A program made the position numbers and the translations under genes. From assembly GCF_000026945.1 (NCBI RefSeq), contig NC_012862.1, positions 1 to 64,000 on the forward strand: DNA of 64,000 bases. Direction: 5' to 3'. The first letter of the stretch is position 1; each line of letters opens with the position of its first letter. This stretch comes from Candida dubliniensis CD36. Taxonomy: Eukaryota; Ascomycota; Pichiomycetes; Serinales; Debaryomycetaceae. The notes under the pieces were generated by a model. The model was not told the DNA's origin. It was given only the letters and a program-made list of their open reading frames with translations, and did not search any database. Positions 58,892-64,000 of the stretch are shown here, piece by piece.

Positions 58892-61798
58892 CTAACTACC
58901 AAAATAGGGATTGATATCATCAACAACACTCTCTGAACGGTTTGTCATCTCCACAGATTCAAAAGCCACTTTCGAACTGCTTCCATTAGCTTTCTCATTG
59001 TCATCATTGTAAGCAATACCTTCTTCTTCTTCTTCATCATCATCATCATCTTCTTCTTCTTCTTCTTCTTCATCACTATGAAACTGGCTATCGTCCCCTT
59101 CCTCGTCAGAGTCATCGTCATCGCCAGGAGTATACTCTTTTTCATTACTATGTTCATCATCACCTAAACTACCTTCATGAGACAATTCAAGTTTACACAA
59201 ATCATCATCGTCGCTATTAGCAAACAATTCCAAGTTTGCCAAACTCTCTCGATTGCCATTCTTCAATATCCCCTTCCTCTCTTGCTCTAATTTTTTGATC
59301 AATTCTTGGTTGTTGGGTCCTTTGCCTAACTGCTTCAAGTTGAAAAACAGATTGTTATTCTGCCTTGATAAATTATTATCTTTCAACCTGTTCAACCCAA
59401 TATACGAGTTCCGATGTGAATTGGAACTTGATACACTTGGTAAATTTGGCTTTTCCCTTTGACTCAGCCCTTCCTCAGCTTTATTGAATGACTCCAAAGA
59501 TTCTTTTGATCGTTGCTGCAAGTATGGATTGTTCTTATAAGGAATTCTATCGATAGTCAGTCTTGATACAGGACGATCGGTATTGCTATAATCCATATTA
59601 TTTCTGATATTCCCTGAACTTCTAGCTTTTCTAATCCCTCGTCGGAACGTAGTCGCTGGTCCATTTGAATTCTCCGAGTCATCGTTTACTAAAGTAGAAT
59701 CCCCAGAAGCGTATCCCTGAGTCAACTGCATTAACGCTGTGGTTGAAATCCCTTTCGACAACTTTTTATAAGGAGTGGTTGCTCCGCCAGCACCAGAATT
59801 AACAGCAGCATACGAAGCAGCAACGTCTACTTGACTTCCATCTGTGGCACTCATAGAATTTCTCTTTGATCTTGGCTGGTGTTTATTGGAGGTTGCATTG
59901 GAGGTTGAATGATGTCTTTGAACGCCAAGCGGCCTTTGCTTTTGTTTAAGCGGAGTTGCTGGTGCCGTGTTGAATTGAGCATTGTCATTCATGACTGGAG
60001 AAGTGACCAAATTCATTATTTGTTGTTTGGGTTTGTAGTACAGCTGGCTGCGTCTGACACCACTGCTGTTGGATGTGATTCTATAGTTTGCCGACGTTAT
60101 AATTCTTCCTCTCAAAATTGTTATTGCCTTGTCCAACGCAAATTCAACACTACAGTGGTTATGAATTATTGACACTTTGGGCCACGATACTTTGGCACCA
60201 CGGCATATGAAATCGAGCATAAATTCTGTATCTGGATTCTCAAACAAGTTAACAAAGTCGCTCATCTTGTATTCAGGAATAATAGTGATATCCCCAGAAT
60301 AGTTTTGCGACAAAATCGATATCATCTTGTTAGACAAGTTTTTGTAAACATCCAATTCATTGAGCAATTGCAAATAGTGGATTGCCTCGCAGGAAACAAA
60401 ATCGTAAACATTGTTCAAAAGGTGCTTCATCTTGTATATCAAATCGTTCTCAACTTGACCACCTATGTTGCTTACTGATACTCTCAATATGGGAACAACA
60501 TGCGGGTTAACTTGAACAGCAATAATGTGATCAACATTAAACATTTCCAGCAACCTCGTAATTGGTAAATCATTATCCACTGATCCATCGACGTATTTCA
60601 TAGACTCATCATTATTCCATTCGTGAATTTCGTTTGTTTTGGGGTTTTTCTCATAAACTGAGCAGGAAGGAAAAATTCCTGGAACTGAACAACTGGCACA
60701 TACTGCTGACCAAATAAGGCAGTTTGGTGCAGTTAAATAATTCAATAACCGTGTTTGCTCGTGTACAGACGCCGGTGATACAGTAATGTTTAAGATTTTC
60801 CCCGTTCTATTGTAAGCTTCCCTGAAAGTCAAGTCGCCTAAAAACCCAATCATGGTATCTTGCAATCCTTCAATATCAAATATGGTTCCATATTTGATCC
60901 AGTGTCCCAAATAGTACAAAACTTTCTTAAAGGAGCCCTGGATTTGCGAGGTGTCGCAGTCAACCACATCAAAGATATTAAATTTTTTGGTTGTGATAGT
61001 ACTCAACAATTCAAAGGTCTCCTCATTATTATGGCAGCACAAAATACTTGCTACAATTGAGCCAGCAGATGAACCACTTATAATTCTTGGTAGCAAATTT
61101 GCTTCAAATAAAGTTGTCAACACACCAATATGGAAAATTCCAAATGTACTGCCTCCTGAAAGCACCAACGCGGTACGTCCAATATTCTTTCTAGTTTGGA
61201 TTAACATCCCCAATAAATACCTATCGTTCAAATTCACCTCGTCGTTGGTGACCAAATACTCCAATGATAGTTGACATTCTCTGACATACTCTTCGATTAA
61301 CTTCTTTGTTCCCACATAAGCGTGCCGGTACAAATTCGCATCCCCCATATTACCTATATTCCTTATCCATTTTGTTCTAATGTAGTACAAAAGTAGTTTG
61401 TAATCGTGATTCAATCTGGCTCGTCTCATCTCGTTGAGGTTCCTGTAGATCAAATCATAATCGTATATATCACTCTTTGGATCTGATTTCCACGCATTGT
61501 TACCCAACAACTCATCTAGTTTCAATGATGTGTCGTACCATTCTCGATAGGACGTTGTTACTTTTTGTATCTCTAATAGTTCATTTATGGTCTTCTTCTT
61601 ATCGTCCATTTCAGGGAAAAAGTTACCTATAATCGGTAACGATCGAAGTGAAAACCCAATGTAATCTGTTTGCTTATTTTGGGTCGGATTAGTCTTATTG
61701 TTTGGATGTAATGATATATACTGTTGGAACAATTCCTTAATGATGGCGTCTGAGGACGTTGTTGATACAGTGGGCACCAACGTTACTTCAGAGCTCAT
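58892..61798 (-). CDS. TGL4: Patatin-type triacylglycerol lipase (Tgl4/Tgl5)
   Basis: 968 residues. The patatin domain spans about 205-420: oxyanion loop GGSTFG (215-220), nucleophile Ser244 in GSSAG, and the partner Asp404 in DGS. The preceding region (about 75-200, YREWYDTSLKLDELLGN...) is the conserved Tgl domain. The C-terminal third is disordered, Ser/Asn-rich, and ends in a long Asp/Glu run coded by GAA/GAT repeats (about 59023-59080). Tgl4 and Tgl5 break down stored fat in lipid droplets; Tgl4 also acts as an acyltransferase and phospholipase. Which of the two paralogues it matches best cannot be told here. Confidence 0.92.
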   Translation of the reverse strand: MSSEVTLVPTVSTTSSDAIIKELFQQYISLHPNNKTNPTQNKQTDYIGFSLRSLPIIGNFFPEMDDKKKTINELLEIQKVTTSYREWYDTSLKLDELLGNNAWKSDPKSDIYDYDLIYRNLNEMRRARLNHDYKLLLYYIRTKWIRNIGNMGDANLYRHAYVGTKKLIEEYVRECQLSLEYLVTNDEVNLNDRYLLGMLIQTRKNIGRTALVLSGGSTFGIFHIGVLTTLFEANLLPRIISGSSAGSIVASILCCHNNEETFELLSTITTKKFNIFDVVDCDTSQIQGSFKKVLYYLGHWIKYGTIFDIEGLQDTMIGFLGDLTFREAYNRTGKILNITVSPASVHEQTRLLNYLTAPNCLIWSAVCASCSVPGIFPSCSVYEKNPKTNEIHEWNNDESMKYVDGSVDNDLPITRLLEMFNVDHIIAVQVNPHVVPILRVSVSNIGGQVENDLIYKMKHLLNNVYDFVSCEAIHYLQLLNELDVYKNLSNKMISILSQNYSGDITIIPEYKMSDFVNLFENPDTEFMLDFICRGAKVSWPKVSIIHNHCSVEFALDKAITILRGRIITSANYRITSNSSGVRRSQLYYKPKQQIMNLVTSPVMNDNAQFNTAPATPLKQKQRPLGVQRHHSTSNATSNKHQPRSKRNSMSATDGSQVDVAASYAAVNSGAGGATTPYKKLSKGISTTALMQLTQGYASGDSTLVNDDSENSNGPATTFRRGIRKARSSGNIRNNMDYSNTDRPVSRLTIDRIPYKNNPYLQQRSKESLESFNKAEEGLSQREKPNLPSVSSSNSHRNSYIGLNRLKDNNLSRQNNNLFFNLKQLGKGPNNQELIKKLEQERKGILKNGNRESLANLELFANSDDDDLCKLELSHEGSLGDDEHSNEKEYTPGDDDDSDEEGDDSQFHSDEEEEEEEDDDDDEEEEEGIAYNDDNEKANGSSSKVAFESVEMTNRSESVVDDINPYFGS

Positions 61799-62356
61799 GG
61801 TCGATTTAAAGCTAATAAAATGGAGACTGTTATACTCTGATTAACTATCAGGCCCTTTTCAAAATAGGGAAAAGGAAATGTTTATGTTGTCCAATGGGTT
61901 TTGTTTTTTTCTTTTTATGATAAACTAAATAATCTATTAATCTACTTTTAGGTGGAGTAAAATCAAAATCGTACAAAGACCAAATTGCACATGATAATAA
62001 AACTCATGACAAAGAGAACAGCAAAAAGTCCAGCATTGACCATATGGTAGCATTGTGTGCGACATTAAATAAAAACTGGACGACATATAACGAGATGATG
62101 GCATTAAAAAAAAAAAAAAATAAACTGTTTCCACCATTGACTCGAATTAATACATAAACCTCTCTCCAAGCATTAATTTAACGGTTTGATTTCACAAAAC
62201 TTTACAAAACGAAGAGTATTTCTTCCGAATACCTTCCTTTTTTTCAATCGTTCTATAATTACAAAGAGTTATACTGGGAGACGCCACAAGCTTGCATCAA
62301 TTTCTTCCAACAATAAACTAAACGAACCAAATCGTCCAGTTGCAAGAGGGACCCTG
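61799..62356. promoter_or_regulatory. TGL4-TRZ1 divergent promoter
   Basis: 558 bp between two divergent start codons with no gene visible. A 15-base A-tract lies at 62105 and T-runs at 61903 and 62236. The TRZ1 frame stays open upstream of its first ATG for over 100 bp, but no in-frame ATG was found there, and the conserved N-terminus starts at 62357. Confidence 0.45.
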
Positions 62357-64000
62357 ATGTTTCGAGTTACTACAATCACACATTTGACAGATGATACAAC
62401 GAGGCCCCTCATATGTTTAACCACAAGAAAAGGGTTCAAATACCTTTTTGGGAAGGTGCCAGAAGGAACTCAGAGAGTAGCTAACACCTTTGGATCTGAA
62501 GTCAAGTTTTCCAAATTGCAAGGGATTTTTCTTACCGGGTCAATTCTCTCGTGGTCGGATATTGGTGGCTTGCCTGGGTTCTTTTTGACCGTTAGTGATG
62601 CAACTAAAAATGGGCTCACCGTAATGGGTTGCGAAAGAATACTATCATACATTCTAGCAACATGGAGACAATTTGTTTTCCGAATGGGTATTAAGTTGCA
62701 CATTTTGGATGCACAAGCAAACCCCACTCTAGAAGATGAGGAAGTTGTTATTTCCCCGATAACAATCAATCCAGCCCATCAAATATCACCACCAGAAAAT
62801 TCAAGCAAGCTATTGCGTCAAATCAAGAAATTGGCATCATTGATGTTTCCTTTAGATACTAGTCAAGTCAACAGCCGAGATCCAGAATCTTACAAATCAG
62901 ACCCTACCCAAAACGATATTCATACACATGTTCATTTGCCCTCAGCATCTGAGGTTGTTACGACTCAAAAATCAATTTCATATTGTATTTCTTTTGTACC
63001 TGTGCTTGGAAAATTTGATCCGAAAAGGGCAGTGGAGCTAGGCTTAACACCTGGTCCTCAATTTAGAGATTTGACTAATGGATTATCTGTAGTCAACAAA
63101 AATGGTGATATCATAGCTCCCGATCAAGTGATTGCCCCAAATAGAATTTTCCGCAAGATATTAGTTATAGATGTGCCCAGTAATGACTACTATGAGAATA
63201 CAATAAATTCAAATCGTTGGTTTGAACATGATCAAACTAAAAATGCAGGCGAGGTTGGGTTGGTTTATCATATGTTGGGTCAGGATTTGCAGTTAGATTT
63301 ATTGGACTACAAAAAGAGGTTTTTATCGAAATTTCTGTCTGATACATACCATGTTATTAGTCATCCTTCGATGACAAATAATGTAATTATGAATGATCGT
63401 TTCATTTCGAATACAATGAAGATAAAGTCAATTTTGAACGAGAATTTCAACTTGGTCAATCTGGAAACATTCAAGCCATTGTCTGATAGTCACGTGGATA
63501 GACTACATGCCTTGCAACTGTATCATATCAATGACAATGGGGTAGTACCGGATTCGTCTGCTGCTATCAAGACTACAAATAAATCCTTATTTGACGAAGA
63601 GGTCGGATCATTAGATATTCCAAATGCTGCCGACTTTGAGAGCATGGAGAAAACCAAGATTGAATTGGATTGTAACAGGCATAACAACTTGAAAGATAGA
63701 GTGCAAGTTTTTATGTTGGGAACAGGATCAGCATTGCCAGCCATTTGCAGAAATGTCTTGGGGAATTTAATCAGAGTGCCATATCAGGATGGCTCAGGGA
63801 CGATCTCTTATCGTTCTATAATACTAGATGGAGGCGAAAATACAATTGGCAGTTTGCTCCGTCTCTTTGGTCATGAGAATGGGAAAGAGTTTTTCCAGAT
63901 ATTCCAAGAATTATCGTTAATTCATTTAAGTCATTTGCATGCAGATCATCATTTGGGGATTGTTTCGTTGATCAATGAATGGTTCAACATCAACCAAGAT
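62357..64000 (+). CDS. TRZ1: tRNase Z, long form (3' part beyond window)
   Basis: The window holds the first 548 codons with no stop; the gene runs off the right edge. The N-terminal half has the degenerate metallo-beta-lactamase domain typical of long tRNase Z (FRVTTITHLTDDTTRPL, KLQGIFLTGSILSWSDIGGLPGF). The catalytic domain starts near VFMLGTGSALPAICRNV, and the metal-binding HLHADHH is at residues 526-532, 22 codons before the edge. Trz1 cuts the 3' trailer from precursor tRNAs in the nucleus and mitochondria. The ATG at 62357 aligns with the S. cerevisiae start. About a third of the protein is missing here. Confidence 0.97.
   Translation, partial: MFRVTTITHLTDDTTRPLICLTTRKGFKYLFGKVPEGTQRVANTFGSEVKFSKLQGIFLTGSILSWSDIGGLPGFFLTVSDATKNGLTVMGCERILSYILATWRQFVFRMGIKLHILDAQANPTLEDEEVVISPITINPAHQISPPENSSKLLRQIKKLASLMFPLDTSQVNSRDPESYKSDPTQNDIHTHVHLPSASEVVTTQKSISYCISFVPVLGKFDPKRAVELGLTPGPQFRDLTNGLSVVNKNGDIIAPDQVIAPNRIFRKILVIDVPSNDYYENTINSNRWFEHDQTKNAGEVGLVYHMLGQDLQLDLLDYKKRFLSKFLSDTYHVISHPSMTNNVIMNDRFISNTMKIKSILNENFNLVNLETFKPLSDSHVDRLHALQLYHINDNGVVPDSSAAIKTTNKSLFDEEVGSLDIPNAADFESMEKTKIELDCNRHNNLKDRVQVFMLGTGSALPAICRNVLGNLIRVPYQDGSGTISYRSIILDGGENTIGSLLRLFGHENGKEFFQIFQELSLIHLSHLHADHHLGIVSLINEWFNINQD

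Noticed and set aside
1..64000. CRISPR arrays, prophage or bacterial operon signals
   Set aside because: The window is clearly eukaryotic. The repeats are minisatellites without unique spacers of constant length.

Overview
This window is nuclear DNA of a CUG-Ser-clade yeast, most likely a Candida close to C. tropicalis, C. maltosa or C. viswanathii. Four observations support this. The genes are compact and intronless, with A/T-tract flanks, and nearly all have clear yeast orthologues. I found no in-frame CTG codon in the highly expressed RPS24, RPT2 and GPP1 genes. The RPS24 promoter carries the Candida-type Tbf1 palindrome plus a Cbf1 site. Finally, degenerate copies of the Candida telomere core (ACGGATGTCTAACTT, ACGGATGCA) lie at 15.5-17 kb. 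The species is an inference.

Left arm, 1-17.5 kb: accessory, subtelomere-like DNA. A Y'-like module at about 2.4-10.6 kb holds a large SF2/RecQ-type helicase on the minus strand (3831-7974). Its upstream half has a tyrosine-recombinase-like signature, and one +1 frameshift sits just before helicase motif VI. A second gene diverges from it (8091-9017), with a possible OB-fold and an acidic/basic linker. Minisatellites and related direct repeats flank the module, and a truncated copy of the second gene's 3' end at 2419-2467 shows that the module was once duplicated in tandem. A wrecked Ty3-like retroelement follows: gag with a stop, protease in +1 frame, most of pol deleted, an integrase tail, then a second partial gag. 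An oppositely oriented LINE-ORF1-like relic abuts it. Next come 17-bp-period telomere-like repeats, a repeated hairpin, a decayed minisatellite, an unrecognised frameshifted pseudogene and a candidate solo LTR.

Core arm, 17.5-64 kb: ordinary dense housekeeping genes. In order these are RPS24, YJU2, SEC6, PBP1, an ANR2/DENND11-like gene, VTC1, DAL1, ETR1, an Mpv17-family gene, a sugar transporter, GLO3, TIM44, BNA4, a TBC-like gene, ULP2, RPT2, a mitochondrial RNase III-like composite gene, a RING/STUbL gene, GPP1, UTP8, MZM1, TPT1, a zinc-binding protein of unknown function, BUD21, DIA2, an ATX2-like ZIP transporter, a TGL4-type lipase and a truncated TRZ1. They do not form one pathway. Themes are RNA processing (YJU2, UTP8, BUD21, TPT1, TRZ1), mitochondria (ETR1, TIM44, BNA4, MZM1, RNase III-like), trafficking (SEC6, GLO3, TBC-like) and ubiquitin/SUMO/proteasome (ULP2, RPT2, RING, DIA2).

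The most novel part is the recombinase-like/helicase gene with its divergent partner inside a repeat-bounded subtelomeric module. It resembles the fungal telomere-linked helicases and the S. cerevisiae Y' element, but the partner gene is one I do not recognise.
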